In this document: positions 9,483 through 19,388 of the stretch, one piece after another
Layout of the letters: each line of letters starts with the position of its first letter
Position numbering within the stretch: the first letter of the stretch is position 1
DNA from: Paludibacteraceae bacterium
Lineage (GTDB): Bacteria > Bacteroidota > Bacteroidia > Bacteroidales > Paludibacteraceae
Assembly (NCBI GenBank): GCA_017480285.1
Contig: JAFVAX010000039.1
Coordinates: 1-64,000, forward strand
DNA length: 64,000 bases
Direction of reading: 5' to 3'
Notes under the pieces: model-generated
What the model saw: only the letters and a program-made list of their open reading frames with translations
Database searches by the model: none
What the model was told of the DNA's origin: nothing
Program-made: the position numbers and the translations under genes

Positions 9483-9949
9483 ATATATGCAACGAGCAAA
9501 ACCTAACGGATTTGTATCGTAGGTATGTGGGCGACTATCCAAAGTTTTTTAAGATGGACGGTCTGTCGAAGTTAGGTTTTGTGGCTACGGAGATGTTGCT
9601 CAAAGAGAATCAGCTTAAACTCGAAGAGAATTGTTGTATCATTTTTGGAGGGAAACAAGGTTGTATAAGTAATGATAAGAATTTTCAAACGACTATAGAC
9701 AAAAAAAACTATTTCCCCTCTCCTTCACTTTTTGTTTACACACTACCTAATATCGTTACAGGTGAGTTGGCAATAAGGAATAAGGTCTATGGCGAAACGA
9801 TGTTTTATTTTTTAGAGAGCGAAGAGCAACTGTTGAAACTTACAGAACTGACAATCAGCAAAAATCATTGTAAGCAAGCTTTATGCGGATTTGTTGATTA
9901 TATAAGCGAAAACAACTACAGAGCACACCTCATATTATTTGAAAACTAA
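9461..9949 (+). CDS. Degenerate ketosynthase-like protein without catalytic Cys
   Basis: A 162-aa protein starting at ATG 9461, inside the last 22 nt of the ketosynthase gene. The middle resembles the central part of ketosynthase N-terminal-like proteins (FPSPSLFVYTLPNIVTGELAIR), but no active-site Cys block and no His motifs are present. Similar short proteins are common in Bacteroidota pigment clusters. It may be a structural partner of the neighbouring ketosynthases; this is inference. Confidence 0.6.
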   Translation: MQTIAEINICNEQNLTDLYRRYVGDYPKFFKMDGLSKLGFVATEMLLKENQLKLEENCCIIFGGKQGCISNDKNFQTTIDKKNYFPSPSLFVYTLPNIVTGELAIRNKVYGETMFYFLESEEQLLKLTELTISKNHCKQALCGFVDYISENNYRAHLILFEN

Positions 9950-9963
9950 ACATATACACATAT

Positions 9964-10221
9964 ATGGAAAATCTCAAACAACAACTTAAAGAGCAAATCA
10001 TTTCTGCTCTAAATCTTGACGACCTTCAGCCAAGCGATATTCAAGACGATGCACCGCTTTTTGGTGAGGGCTTAGGTTTGGACAGTATTGACGCACTCGA
10101 ACTTATTATGCTTCTTGACAAACAATACGGAATAAAAATTGCCGATCCTAAGGAGGGCAAACATATTTTTGCTTCGGTCAGTACGATGGCTGATTATATA
10201 ATGGCGCATAGCGCAAAATGA
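9964..10221 (+). CDS. Acyl carrier protein (second of two)
   Basis: 85 aa; the phosphopantetheine site is Ser41 in GLGLDSIDALEL, a very canonical motif. It overlaps the following ketosynthase start by 4 nt. Two different ACPs in one operon are typical of aryl-polyene clusters, where one is thought to carry the starter and the other the extender chain. Confidence 0.9.
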   Translation: MENLKQQLKEQIISALNLDDLQPSDIQDDAPLFGEGLGLDSIDALELIMLLDKQYGIKIADPKEGKHIFASVSTMADYIMAHSAK

Positions 10222-11954
10222 ATACTCGTATCGTCATAACAGGTATCGGACTTATCTCTGCCATAGGCAAAGGTAGGCGTGAGACTCTTGAATATCTGCT
10301 TCAAGAGAAAACCGGTGTTTCGTCTATACGGTTGTTGCCGACTAAACAGAAGGAACTGCCTGTCGGCGAAGTTCCTTATTCCAACGAGCAACTTGCAGAT
10401 TTGGCTTCATGGGATATTAACCAACCTATTACTCGTTCTGCCTTAATGGGCATTATTGCTGCCCGTGAAGCCCTTCAGCAAGCTACTTTGATGCAAGGGC
10501 ATACTAAAAACATGGCTTTCTTGAACGGAACGACGGTTGGTGGTATGGACATAACGGAGACATTCTATCGAGATGAAAAGAATAAGTATTCCTTTCTACC
10601 ATTTCACGAAACGGGTGCTTGTACAACTGAGATTGCCAATGCATTAGGCGGTTTTAAGTATCAGACGACTATATCAACGGCATGCAGTAGTGCTCTTAAT
10701 GCTGTTATAAGGGGAACGGAATTGTTGCAGAAAGGTGAATACAAGCAGGTTTTGGTTGGCGGAACAGAATGTCTTACTCGTTTTCATTTGAATGGTTTTC
10801 GTTCGCTTATGATTTTAGACTCTCAGCCTTGCCGACCATTCTCTAACGACCGCAACGGACTTAACCTTGGCGAAGGGGCGGCATATCTTGTGCTTGAGAC
10901 CGAACAGTCGGCTCTTGAACGAGGTGTTGAGCCTTTGGCATACATAGCAGGCTACGGCAATCGCTCGGATGCTTATCATCAAACAGCCTCATCACCCGAT
11001 GGCGAGGGAGCATATCTTGCGATGTCTGACGCTGTCTCTATGGCAAAGGTAAGTGTTTCAGAAGTGGATTATATCAATGCTCACGGTACTGCAACTGCTA
11101 ACAACGACCAGTCAGAGGCTATGGCGATAAAACGGCTGTTTGGCGAAAATAAACCACTCGTCTCAAGCACAAAAGCCTTTACCGGACATACTACGAGTGC
11201 TTCCGGTAGCATAGAACTTGCAATATGCGTGCTTTGTATGCAAGGTGGTTTTGTGCCTGCCAACCTGAATATGAACGAACAGATGCCTGAGTCGGATACG
11301 CTTAATATAGCGAAACACACAATAAAGACAAAACTTAGATATGTCCTTTGCAATGCTTTTGCCTTTGGCGGAAACGATAGTAGCGTCTTGCTATCATCAG
11401 AACCTGCAGACTTACCTTTGCTAAAAGAAATAAAACGGGCAAAGGTTGTGTCTGACAAGATGGCAAGCGACGAAGCGGATATAAAACAATATATGTCTGC
11501 TATGGAAGCGCGACGATTGTCAAAATCGATGCAACAACTGTATGTAGTGGCTATGGAAGCAATCAAAGAATCCGGGCTGAAACCGACAGATATTGATGCA
11601 ATCATTTGTGGAACACGGTTTGGCTGTATCGACTATTCTTTGCAAATTTTAGATGCGATACTTACTTCTGACGAGAGCGATTTGAAACCGACATTGTTTA
11701 TGCAATCTACTCATAACACGCCTGCTTCAATGCTTGCCATAAAAACTAAAAATCATGCTTATAACTGTACCTACTCACATTGTGAAAAAAGTTTTCAGGA
11801 TGCCAAGCAGGATGCCTTGGATAAGATACAAACAGGTATGATAAACAACGCTTTGGTAGTCGGCTATGACGAGCAGTGTGAGAAATGGCAGGACTTAATG
11901 AAAAACTCAGGCTCTGAATATCAACCGCAAATAAGAGCAATAGTTATATTGTAA
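10218..11954 (+). CDS. Beta-ketoacyl-ACP synthase fused to a second ketosynthase-like domain
   Basis: Residues 1-390 are a full FabF-type ketosynthase with the triad Cys156 (STACSSA), His289 (NAHGTAT) and His324 (FTGHTTSASG). After a charged linker (~400-420), residues ~425-578 form a second ketosynthase N-terminal-like domain (AIICGTRFGCIDYS, FMQSTHNTPASMLA) without the Cys-His-His residues. At 578 aa it is about 170 longer than a normal FabF. The tail has the same pattern as the separate protein at 9461, so the operon carries the degenerate domain twice, once fused and once free. Confidence 0.82.
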   Translation: MNTRIVITGIGLISAIGKGRRETLEYLLQEKTGVSSIRLLPTKQKELPVGEVPYSNEQLADLASWDINQPITRSALMGIIAAREALQQATLMQGHTKNMAFLNGTTVGGMDITETFYRDEKNKYSFLPFHETGACTTEIANALGGFKYQTTISTACSSALNAVIRGTELLQKGEYKQVLVGGTECLTRFHLNGFRSLMILDSQPCRPFSNDRNGLNLGEGAAYLVLETEQSALERGVEPLAYIAGYGNRSDAYHQTASSPDGEGAYLAMSDAVSMAKVSVSEVDYINAHGTATANNDQSEAMAIKRLFGENKPLVSSTKAFTGHTTSASGSIELAICVLCMQGGFVPANLNMNEQMPESDTLNIAKHTIKTKLRYVLCNAFAFGGNDSSVLLSSEPADLPLLKEIKRAKVVSDKMASDEADIKQYMSAMEARRLSKSMQQLYVVAMEAIKESGLKPTDIDAIICGTRFGCIDYSLQILDAILTSDESDLKPTLFMQSTHNTPASMLAIKTKNHAYNCTYSHCEKSFQDAKQDALDKIQTGMINNALVVGYDEQCEKWQDLMKNSGSEYQPQIRAIVIL

Positions 11955-11967
11955 ATTGTAAATTGTA

Positions 11968-12321
11968 ATGCTTCGCCTTTTAACTTTTTCCGTTATACAA
12001 AGTGCGCTACTTTGTCTTGCACAGATTCTGCTCAAGCAGGCAATGCTTACTATGCAGAAGTTTCATTTTACGCTTTCGTTTTTTCACTCACTGCTGACTA
12101 ACTGGTGGTTGCTCGGTTGTGGCATCAGTTTTCTTTTCGCCGGCGGACTATGGGTGTATATGCTCAAAGTGTTTCCTTTTTCTCAAGTATATCCGCTTAC
12201 AAGCATAACTTATGTTTTTGGTGTTGCGGCTGCCACTTGGGTGTTCCACGAACAGGTCAATTCAATACAATGGTTAGGCGTTATGCTTATCATGGCAGGA
12301 ACGGCATTGATTGCAAGATAA
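11968..12321 (+). CDS. Small four-helix transporter of the DMT/EamA superfamily
   Basis: 117 aa with four predicted membrane helices and the SMR/ArnE-like ending (FHEQVNSIQWLGVMLIMAGTALIA). A half-size drug/metabolite transporter of this kind must dimerise. In this operon it may move a lipid-linked or glycosylated intermediate across the inner membrane. The substrate is unknown. Confidence 0.7.
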   Translation: MLRLLTFSVIQSALLCLAQILLKQAMLTMQKFHFTLSFFHSLLTNWWLLGCGISFLFAGGLWVYMLKVFPFSQVYPLTSITYVFGVAAATWVFHEQVNSIQWLGVMLIMAGTALIAR

Positions 12322-12334
12322 AGAAATTCAAAAG

Positions 12335-12823
12335 ATGCGTAGGATACTAATCATATTATTCGCGGCTCTTTCTTTGATTGTTTATGGTCAAAAGCATTTC
12401 AGTGCTCTGGAGGCTGATTTTGTTCAAACAAAAACCTCAACTTTGCTTGCCGAACCGCTGAAATCGTATGGACATTTGTCATATAAAAAACCTGATTTTC
12501 TGCGTTGGGAATATCTGTCACCTACTCGGCTTGTATGGGAAATCAGTGGTCAGGAAACGAATGTGAAAAAAGGAGCACTTGCTATCGTTAGACTCATAAT
12601 GAAGAGTGTACAAGGTGATTATTTGCAGGAAAACAATGATTTCGAAGTTGCTAAACAACAAGATACTTATATTCTCTCACCTAAACGAAAGCAACTGTCG
12701 CAGTTGTATAGCAAAATAGAGATGCGGTTTAATACGGAAACAGGTGTTGCCGACGAGATACGCCTATATGAGAAAAACTCTGACATAACAACTATTGTTT
12801 TTCTTAACGCACGAACCGAATGA
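12335..12823 (+). CDS. LolA-like outer-membrane lipoprotein carrier
   Basis: Starts at ATG 12335 with a signal peptide (RRILIILFAALSLIVYG) and then matches the LolA pattern: LEADFVQTKTS, GHLSYKKPDFLRWEY. 162 aa. LolA-like carriers recur in aryl-polyene and flexirubin operons, where they are thought to carry the lipid-like product through the periplasm together with the MMPL exporter. Distinct from housekeeping lolA by context. Overlaps the next gene by 4 nt. Confidence 0.75.
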   Translation: MRRILIILFAALSLIVYGQKHFSALEADFVQTKTSTLLAEPLKSYGHLSYKKPDFLRWEYLSPTRLVWEISGQETNVKKGALAIVRLIMKSVQGDYLQENNDFEVAKQQDTYILSPKRKQLSQLYSKIEMRFNTETGVADEIRLYEKNSDITTIVFLNARTE

Positions 12824-14217
12824 AACTATGTGCTGTCATACCGACTTACAATAACGAAGCAACAATCGCCTCCGTGATAAAAGGAGTGTCAAAGTATGTT
12901 GCTGATATTATTGTGGTTATAGACGGTGCAACAGACGATACACTTGCTGAAGTAAGAAGTGTAGAAAACGAAATTTTTGGACTTACAACTATAGCATACA
13001 ATAAGAACAAGGGCAAGGGTTATGCTCTCAAGCAAGGTTTCATTGAGGCAAAAAAACTTGGTTTTACCCATGCTCTTACTATCGATGCAGATGGTCAGCA
13101 CTTGCCTGAAACAATACCGCAACTGCTGAAGGCAAGTAAGGCGCATCCGACGGCATTACTGACGGCAAGTCGCACGATTGGACAAAAAAATATGCCTGCC
13201 GGCAGTTCGTTTGCCAACCGATTCAGCAATTTTTGGTTCTGCGTTCAGACAGGTTTGCACTTGAAAGATACTCAGTGTGGTTTGCGTATCTATCCGCTTG
13301 ACAGCCTACCGCCTCTTTGGCTTATGACCAATCGTTATGAGGCAGAACTTTTGTTGTTAGTGTTGATGACATGGGCAAATACCACAATCATTTCCGTACC
13401 TGTTAATGTCTTTTATCCCGAACCGGAAAACCGTGTTTCTCATTTTCGTCCCTTGTATGATTTTACCCGTATTAGTGTTTTGAACACTTGTTTGTGCGTA
13501 CTTGCACTTGTTTATGGTTTGCCTCGCCGTTGGTGGCGTTCGGCTCTTTATGGCAGTTGGTTCCTGCTCGTATTTTTCGGATTTACCTTATATACATTTT
13601 TGTTTCGTATAGCAAGAAAACTATCAGGCATAGTTACCGACTTAGACTATCACATTGCTTTTAAGCGACTTGCATACTTGCTTGTTCATACCTTACCAAC
13701 GCAGTATCCGTTGTCAATAACCAACCTGCAAACAAACGGCACTGCCGTATATATAGCCAATCATACATCAGTTTTTGATGTACTTGCCGTTGCATCTTTA
13801 ACCCCCAAACTGACTATACTCACCCAAGATTGGGTGCAACACAACTTTTTCTTCTCTCAGGCTGTTCATACACTTGGTTTTATGTCGGTGTCCGAAAGTC
13901 TTGAAAAAATTTTACCCGAACTTGAACAACGGGTCAAAGACGGTTATAGCATTCTCGTTTTTCCTGAAAGCACACGCTCTCAAACAGGAGTGATACAAAG
14001 GTTTCATCGTGGGGCTTTTCTTTTGGCATACAAACTGAACATACCGATACAGCCTATTAAACTTACCGGTCTGTATGAGGTAATGAACAAAAATGAGATT
14101 AGAATAGGAAAGTCCAAACAAATATCTATAGAGTTTTTGCCACAAATAGAGCCACAAGAGAACTTTAAGGAACAAACCATGCAGGTAAGACATTATTATG
14201 AGACGCTTTTTGAGTAG
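12820..14217 (+). CDS. Family 2 glycosyltransferase fused to a PlsC-like acyltransferase
   Basis: The N-terminal ~220 residues are a GT-A glycosyltransferase (AVIPTYNNEATI, metal-binding DADGQH near residue 88). One or two membrane segments follow (WFLLVFFGFTLYTFLF). The C-terminal ~200 residues are a 1-acylglycerol-phosphate acyltransferase-like domain with NHTSVFDVL (His near 313) and FPESTRS. The same two activities occur in aryl-polyene clusters, where they probably build the lipid or sugar anchor. 465 aa. It overlaps both neighbours. Confidence 0.8.
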   Translation: MKLCAVIPTYNNEATIASVIKGVSKYVADIIVVIDGATDDTLAEVRSVENEIFGLTTIAYNKNKGKGYALKQGFIEAKKLGFTHALTIDADGQHLPETIPQLLKASKAHPTALLTASRTIGQKNMPAGSSFANRFSNFWFCVQTGLHLKDTQCGLRIYPLDSLPPLWLMTNRYEAELLLLVLMTWANTTIISVPVNVFYPEPENRVSHFRPLYDFTRISVLNTCLCVLALVYGLPRRWWRSALYGSWFLLVFFGFTLYTFLFRIARKLSGIVTDLDYHIAFKRLAYLLVHTLPTQYPLSITNLQTNGTAVYIANHTSVFDVLAVASLTPKLTILTQDWVQHNFFFSQAVHTLGFMSVSESLEKILPELEQRVKDGYSILVFPESTRSQTGVIQRFHRGAFLLAYKLNIPIQPIKLTGLYEVMNKNEIRIGKSKQISIEFLPQIEPQENFKEQTMQVRHYYETLFE

Positions 14218-15025
14218 AACCTATATTGTCGTTTTGCTGTTGTTGCTTTCATCGTTTTGTTTTGCAAAGAAACAGCGGTTGTTGCCTTTTCTTGCAGACA
14301 GTGCAAACAACACTAAAACGGCTATTATCGTATGTCCGGGTGGCAGTTACTCTTGGCTTGATATGAAAACGGAAGGTATAGGTGTTGCCCGATGGCTACA
14401 AGAGAAGGGGATAAACGCTTTTGTGCTGAAATACAGAGTGGTAGGTGTGCCTGCTTATATCTTTTGGTACAGAGTATTAGGCGTGGGACATAAATATCCT
14501 GATATGCTCGAAGATGTAGAGGAGGCTCTTGAATCGCTGTACCTTAATGCCGACAGTCTCCGAATTGATACAACCAAAATAGGTGTGATGGGATTTTCTG
14601 CGGGAGGACACCTTGCTATGTCTTCGTTCATTTATAACCGTACAAACTACAAACCTAAATTTCTATGTCCCGTTTATCCGGTGGTAACAATGTCCGAGAA
14701 AGCAACACACCGCCGTTCCCGCCGTGCCGCATTAGGCGTTTACGGACAATATAACAAGCAGATGCGCGATTCCCTTTCGCTTGAGAAACATATACCGGCA
14801 GATTGTCCGCCTGTTTTTCTTATGAACTGCAAAGACGATCCCGTCGTCAAATATCAAAATAGCGAACTTTTAGATTCCGCGCTGACGGAAAAACATATAC
14901 AACACAAATACATACAATACCTTACGGGTGGACACGGCTTTGGCGCAGACTCAGTCAAGACAACCGAAGAAGCCATCCGTTGGAAAAATGAATTTCTACA
15001 ATGGATATCGAGTTTGAACCTATAG
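14198..15025 (+). CDS. Exported alpha/beta hydrolase (esterase)
   Basis: Starts inside the end of the preceding gene. Signal peptide RTYIVVLLLLLSSFCFA, then an esterase of the BD-FAE/acetyl-xylan-esterase-like type: oxyanion PGGSY, nucleophile elbow GFSAGGH (Ser near 134), DD near 225 and GGHGFG for the catalytic His. 275 aa. It may trim or release a periplasmic ester in the pathway; a sugar-ester substrate is equally possible. Confidence 0.75.
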   Translation: MRRFLSRTYIVVLLLLLSSFCFAKKQRLLPFLADSANNTKTAIIVCPGGSYSWLDMKTEGIGVARWLQEKGINAFVLKYRVVGVPAYIFWYRVLGVGHKYPDMLEDVEEALESLYLNADSLRIDTTKIGVMGFSAGGHLAMSSFIYNRTNYKPKFLCPVYPVVTMSEKATHRRSRRAALGVYGQYNKQMRDSLSLEKHIPADCPPVFLMNCKDDPVVKYQNSELLDSALTEKHIQHKYIQYLTGGHGFGADSVKTTEEAIRWKNEFLQWISSLNL

Positions 15026-16305
15026 AGAAGCAACAACTCTTTCAAGAACAGTTACTCAAGCAACAGTTAAGTTATATCGCTGCACATTCGCCATACTATC
15101 AGCGGGTGTTTCGCAGCAATAATATAGACATTGCGTCTATTAAGACTATTGCAGACTTGCAAAAACTGCCTTTTACAGAGAAACTGGATTTGCAACTGTA
15201 CAACAACGATTTCGTATGTGTGCCGAAGGAAGATATTGTTGATTATATCACCACAAGCGGCACTCTCGGCGATCCCGTAACCTTCGGTTGCAACGAACAT
15301 GACCTGAAAAGACTTGCCTACAACGAGAAAAAATCGTTCGCTTCAGCCGGACTGAAAAAAGGAGATATTCTGCAATTGATGACGACTATCGACAAACGCT
15401 TTATGGCAGGACTTGCTTATTGGCTCGGCATTCGCGAACTTGGGGCAAGTATCATTCGTGTGGGGAATGGTATCCCTGAACTTCAATGGGACACTATCAA
15501 CCGCCTTCACCCAACGGCTATAATGTGTGTGCCATCGTTCATTTTGAGACTTGTCGAATATGCAGAGCAGAACGGTATCGACTATCGACATTCGTCTATT
15601 CGTAAAATCATCGGCATTGGTGAAGGACTTCGTGAACAAGACTTCTCGCTTAACCTTCTCGGGCGAAAAATAAAAGAGAAATGGCCGGAAGTGGAACTAT
15701 ATGCAACTTATTCATCAACAGAGATGTCTGCCACTTTCAGCGAGTGCGAACATGGGTGTGGCGGACATGTACACCCTGAACTTATCATAGTTGAAATTAT
15801 CGATGAGAATGGTAATGTACTGCCGGATGGCAAAGCCGGTGAGATTGTCGTTACAACACTATCAGTTGAAACAATGCCACTTCTTCGTTTCAAGACAGGT
15901 GATATAGCGGCAAAAGTTGTTTCGCCTTGCGCTTGTGGCAGAAACTCGTATCGACTGACACCTATCATCGGACGGAAAAACAATATGCTCAAACTCAAAG
16001 GTACAACCATCTACCCGCCTGCCATATTTGATGTACTTGATAATATCGACTATGTAGCGAACTATGTAGTGATGGTCAGTACCAACAATGTCGGTACAGA
16101 CGAAGTAACCGTTAAGGTCGGACTGAAAGATGGCTATGGCAATCAGGACAACGACATCATCGTAAAAGAGATAAAAGATCGTTTTAGAGCACATATCCGT
16201 GTAGCACCCAATGTCGAGATTGCTGATGCCGACCTTATTCAGCGTATCAATTTCCCGCAGAAAAGTCGTAAGCCCGTGAAATTTATAGACGAACGAAAAC
16301 GATAA
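15001..16305 (+). CDS. Phenylacetate-CoA ligase-like AMP-dependent enzyme
   Basis: Adenylate-forming ligase of the PaaK group (434 aa): TTSGTLGDPV phosphate loop, YSSTEMS, and RFKTGDIA with a Cys-rich CACG. A small C-terminal domain follows (NNMLKLKGTTIYPPAIF). The likely job is to activate the cinnamate-type acid made by the ammonia-lyase and load it on an ACP or CoA. It overlaps the esterase by 25 nt. Confidence 0.82.
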   Translation: MDIEFEPIEKQQLFQEQLLKQQLSYIAAHSPYYQRVFRSNNIDIASIKTIADLQKLPFTEKLDLQLYNNDFVCVPKEDIVDYITTSGTLGDPVTFGCNEHDLKRLAYNEKKSFASAGLKKGDILQLMTTIDKRFMAGLAYWLGIRELGASIIRVGNGIPELQWDTINRLHPTAIMCVPSFILRLVEYAEQNGIDYRHSSIRKIIGIGEGLREQDFSLNLLGRKIKEKWPEVELYATYSSTEMSATFSECEHGCGGHVHPELIIVEIIDENGNVLPDGKAGEIVVTTLSVETMPLLRFKTGDIAAKVVSPCACGRNSYRLTPIIGRKNNMLKLKGTTIYPPAIFDVLDNIDYVANYVVMVSTNNVGTDEVTVKVGLKDGYGNQDNDIIVKEIKDRFRAHIRVAPNVEIADADLIQRINFPQKSRKPVKFIDERKR

Positions 16306-16306
16306 G

Positions 16307-18718
16307 ATGAAACTTCTTCTTTGCATATTCGACTACTTTCGACAGCATACATTAATAGCATGGTTGTCGTTTGTGCTGACAGTGTTGCTTTTGGTCTGTC
16401 TGTGCCTGAACCTTCGGTTTTCGGAAGATATAACTGAGTTCCTCCCTCTGTCGGATTTACAGAAACAGCAATTAAGCGATTATGAGCGACTTCAGAATGC
16501 CGACCGCATCGTTGTCTTGTTTGAAGGTGCTGAAACCGACCGACTTATTGAGAGTGTTGACCTTTTTGAGACCCTTCTTTTAGTACGACATCCTAACTGG
16601 GATACACTGTTCACCGCACAGTTGGATATAGATGCATATATCAATCAGTTGTGCTTCGTTTTGCAAAACCCTGCATTCTTTCTCACCGAGAACGACTATG
16701 CGTCGCTTGATAGTATGCTTGCAGATAATCTGTTTTACCATAGCAGTATTGAGATGGTAAAAAAACAGATGCTTATGCCGATACCAACTTTTCAGGCAAG
16801 GTTGTTTCCTTATGATCCGCTTGGTCTGTTCTCAAATAAGACAGCAGAACTCTTGCGTCTGCAGACGGCTTCCGATGGCTTTACGCATATTGATGGATAT
16901 TTCTTTACTGCCGATAGTCTTACCGCTTTGGCTTTCCTTAAATCGCCATACGGAGCAAACGAGACACGGCAAAACAAGTTTCTGGTTGAAGAACTTGAGA
17001 AAATTTGCAGTAGCGTGGCTGGTGAGCAACATATATCTGTTCGTACATTAGGCAACCCTGTTATTGCAGTGCAAAATGCAACAAGAATAAAAAAAGATAC
17101 TTTCCTAACGCTCGGCATATCTGTTATATTGATAGTTATAGTGCTTTTCACTTTCTTCCGCAATAGCAAAAGAGATATTCTGCTAATTCTTCTTACAACG
17201 GCTTTTGGCTACTTGTGCGGTATGGCAGCGATAGCAGTGTGGCATAAAGAGATATCGCTTGTTATATTAGGTATTGCCTCTGTAATTATTGGTATTGCAG
17301 TCAACTATCCTTTGCATCTTGTTGTTCATCGCCGTTATACTGCTGACACACGCACGACACTCAAAGAAGTGCTTCTGCCACTCGTTGTGGGGAACATAAC
17401 CACTATCGCCGCTTTTCTTGCTTTATTACCGCTTAATGCAGTAGCAATGAAAGAGTTGGGACTGTTTAGTGCAGCAATGCTTCTCGGTACTATCGTTTTC
17501 TCCGTTCTGTGGCTACCACAACTAATGAACAATAAAACTAATATTCAGCCAATAGCATTGCCTAAATGGCTGTGTCATAACAGGAAAAAGGACAGTCCGT
17601 TGAGTGTTGGTATAAAACTGTCTGTAATTGCCGTTCTCACTATTGGCTTTTATTTCTTGGGAAAAAATATCCGTTTTGATAATAGCCTAAGCAATATCAA
17701 TTATCTGACGGAATCTCAAAAAAAGGATTTCGCAAGGTTTGCAGCAAAAGAAATTGAACGGACTACTGCTGAATATATCTTTATTCAACCTCTTGCCGAC
17801 ACTCTGCCTGAAAATCTGGTTCATTATCTTTCCGTGAATAACATACCATATCGCAGTGCAGAACAGTTTTTTCCTAATGAAAAAGAGCAACAAAAACGAA
17901 TTGAGTTATGGAATGGTTTTATTGACAGATATAAAGCAGTAATTACCTCAAACCTCAACTTGGAATTGGCGAAACAAGGTTTCCGACCTTTGGCTTGCCA
18001 ACCTTTCTTTGAGACATTGGAGAAAAGCGTAAAAACCGAAAAACAAAACTATTTTGATGCTTTTGATCGTTTGTTGCTTCGTTCGTATTATATAAGTGAT
18101 ACCATCGTTCCGAAAAAAGTTACTTATTTCTATCCCGAAAAGCAAAATGTGGGAAAAGTGGTAGCCGACTTGAAAGCGGAAGCAGTAGATGTGTTCAGTG
18201 CTAATATGTTGCAAAAACAAATAACGCAAACTTTAAGTGGCAGTTTCGACTACCTCGGCATCGTCTGTTCGCTTATAGTTTTTATTTTCCTCTGGCTCTC
18301 TTTCCGCAGTATCCGTTTGGCACTCATAGCCTTCTTGCCAATGGCGGTCAGTTGGGTGTGGATATTGGGGATAATGAATATGTTTGGTTTGCAGTTTAAT
18401 ATCGTAAATGTCATTCTTGCTACTTTTATATTTGGTCAGGGCGATGACTATACTATTTTTATAACAGAAGGACTGGTATTTGAAAACAAGACGGGAAAAC
18501 CCGTCTTACCACAATACAAAATGGAGATACTGCTTTCCGCCTTGTTTATGCTCATCGGAATAGGCGTACTCGTCTTTGCCAAACACCCTGCTATGCATTC
18601 GCTTGGCAGTGTCATACTCGTAGGAATGGCGGTTGTTGTTGTGCTCGCGAGTGTACTTCCGCCGTTATTATACAAACTGTTCTTCCCTCAACTCAATGAA
18701 TCGGCAAAAAGTTCATAA
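16307..18718 (+). CDS. MMPL/RND-type exporter
   Basis: 803 aa with two repeats, each one helix, a large periplasmic loop and about five helices. The second half has FATFIFGQGDDYTIFITEG-like intramembrane acidic residues, as in MMPL lipid exporters (GDDY motif near residue 710). Together with the LolA-like carrier it should move the hydrophobic product out of the inner membrane, which is the usual pairing in aryl-polyene clusters. Its end overlaps pnuC by 23 nt. Confidence 0.82.
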   Translation: MKLLLCIFDYFRQHTLIAWLSFVLTVLLLVCLCLNLRFSEDITEFLPLSDLQKQQLSDYERLQNADRIVVLFEGAETDRLIESVDLFETLLLVRHPNWDTLFTAQLDIDAYINQLCFVLQNPAFFLTENDYASLDSMLADNLFYHSSIEMVKKQMLMPIPTFQARLFPYDPLGLFSNKTAELLRLQTASDGFTHIDGYFFTADSLTALAFLKSPYGANETRQNKFLVEELEKICSSVAGEQHISVRTLGNPVIAVQNATRIKKDTFLTLGISVILIVIVLFTFFRNSKRDILLILLTTAFGYLCGMAAIAVWHKEISLVILGIASVIIGIAVNYPLHLVVHRRYTADTRTTLKEVLLPLVVGNITTIAAFLALLPLNAVAMKELGLFSAAMLLGTIVFSVLWLPQLMNNKTNIQPIALPKWLCHNRKKDSPLSVGIKLSVIAVLTIGFYFLGKNIRFDNSLSNINYLTESQKKDFARFAAKEIERTTAEYIFIQPLADTLPENLVHYLSVNNIPYRSAEQFFPNEKEQQKRIELWNGFIDRYKAVITSNLNLELAKQGFRPLACQPFFETLEKSVKTEKQNYFDAFDRLLLRSYYISDTIVPKKVTYFYPEKQNVGKVVADLKAEAVDVFSANMLQKQITQTLSGSFDYLGIVCSLIVFIFLWLSFRSIRLALIAFLPMAVSWVWILGIMNMFGLQFNIVNVILATFIFGQGDDYTIFITEGLVFENKTGKPVLPQYKMEILLSALFMLIGIGVLVFAKHPAMHSLGSVILVGMAVVVVLASVLPPLLYKLFFPQLNESAKSS

Positions 18719-19379
18719 CATACTTAAGAAGGAGTTTCTAACCGGCAGGACGACCTTCGATTGGGGATTTATCCTGTTCGGACTGTTATTGCAGACGATT
18801 GTCTATTGTGTGCAACCTTCTTCAATGCTTTCGTTTGTGTCTTCACTTGCCGGCATCTTGTCGGTAACTCTCTGTGCACAAGGTAAAATATCAACATTCC
18901 TATTTGGTTTTATTCAGGTCTGCACCTATACCGTTCTCGCATACGAACAGCATCTGTGGGCAGAAGTAGCGCAAAATGTTTACTATTTCTGTACTATGGT
19001 CTATGGTATTTTCGTTTGGAAATCACGTTATGACACAACAGACAGCGGTTCTGCCCGACTTCTCGCACGCCATCTAAAGCCGACAGTATGGATTCTTTCG
19101 GTTTGTGTGATAGTCGCTTTGAGTCTTTTAGTCGGCTATCTGCTATCTGCTTACACTAATGACACGCAACCGTATTTAGATGCCTTCACCACCGTTCCTG
19201 CTGTTTTTGCACAGATACTTATGATACTCGGCTATCGTGAGCAGTGGATAATATGGTTTCTTATTGACATCGGTCTGACAACCATCTGGCTTCGCGCAGG
19301 CGACTATTGCCTCACCGCACAACATCTGTTCTGGTGTGCAAACTGCGTATACGGCTATGTCAATTGGAGTAAAAAATAA
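18696..19379 (+). CDS. pnuC: PnuC-family vitamin-precursor transporter
   Basis: Starts at ATG 18696 within the exporter gene and has 227 aa with about seven membrane helices. Features of PnuC are visible: WAEVAQNVYYFCTMVYGIFVWKS-like helix with Gln/Asn/Trp residues and the C-terminal ANCVYGYVNW. It imports nicotinamide riboside or a related vitamin by facilitated diffusion. It has no obvious link to the pigment pathway, but its start lies inside the exporter gene. It converges with a 5'-nucleotidase gene, which could make nicotinamide riboside from NMN; that link is inference. Confidence 0.78.
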   Translation: MNRQKVHNILKKEFLTGRTTFDWGFILFGLLLQTIVYCVQPSSMLSFVSSLAGILSVTLCAQGKISTFLFGFIQVCTYTVLAYEQHLWAEVAQNVYYFCTMVYGIFVWKSRYDTTDSGSARLLARHLKPTVWILSVCVIVALSLLVGYLLSAYTNDTQPYLDAFTTVPAVFAQILMILGYREQWIIWFLIDIGLTTIWLRAGDYCLTAQHLFWCANCVYGYVNWSKK

Positions 19380-19388
19380 AGGTTTGAT

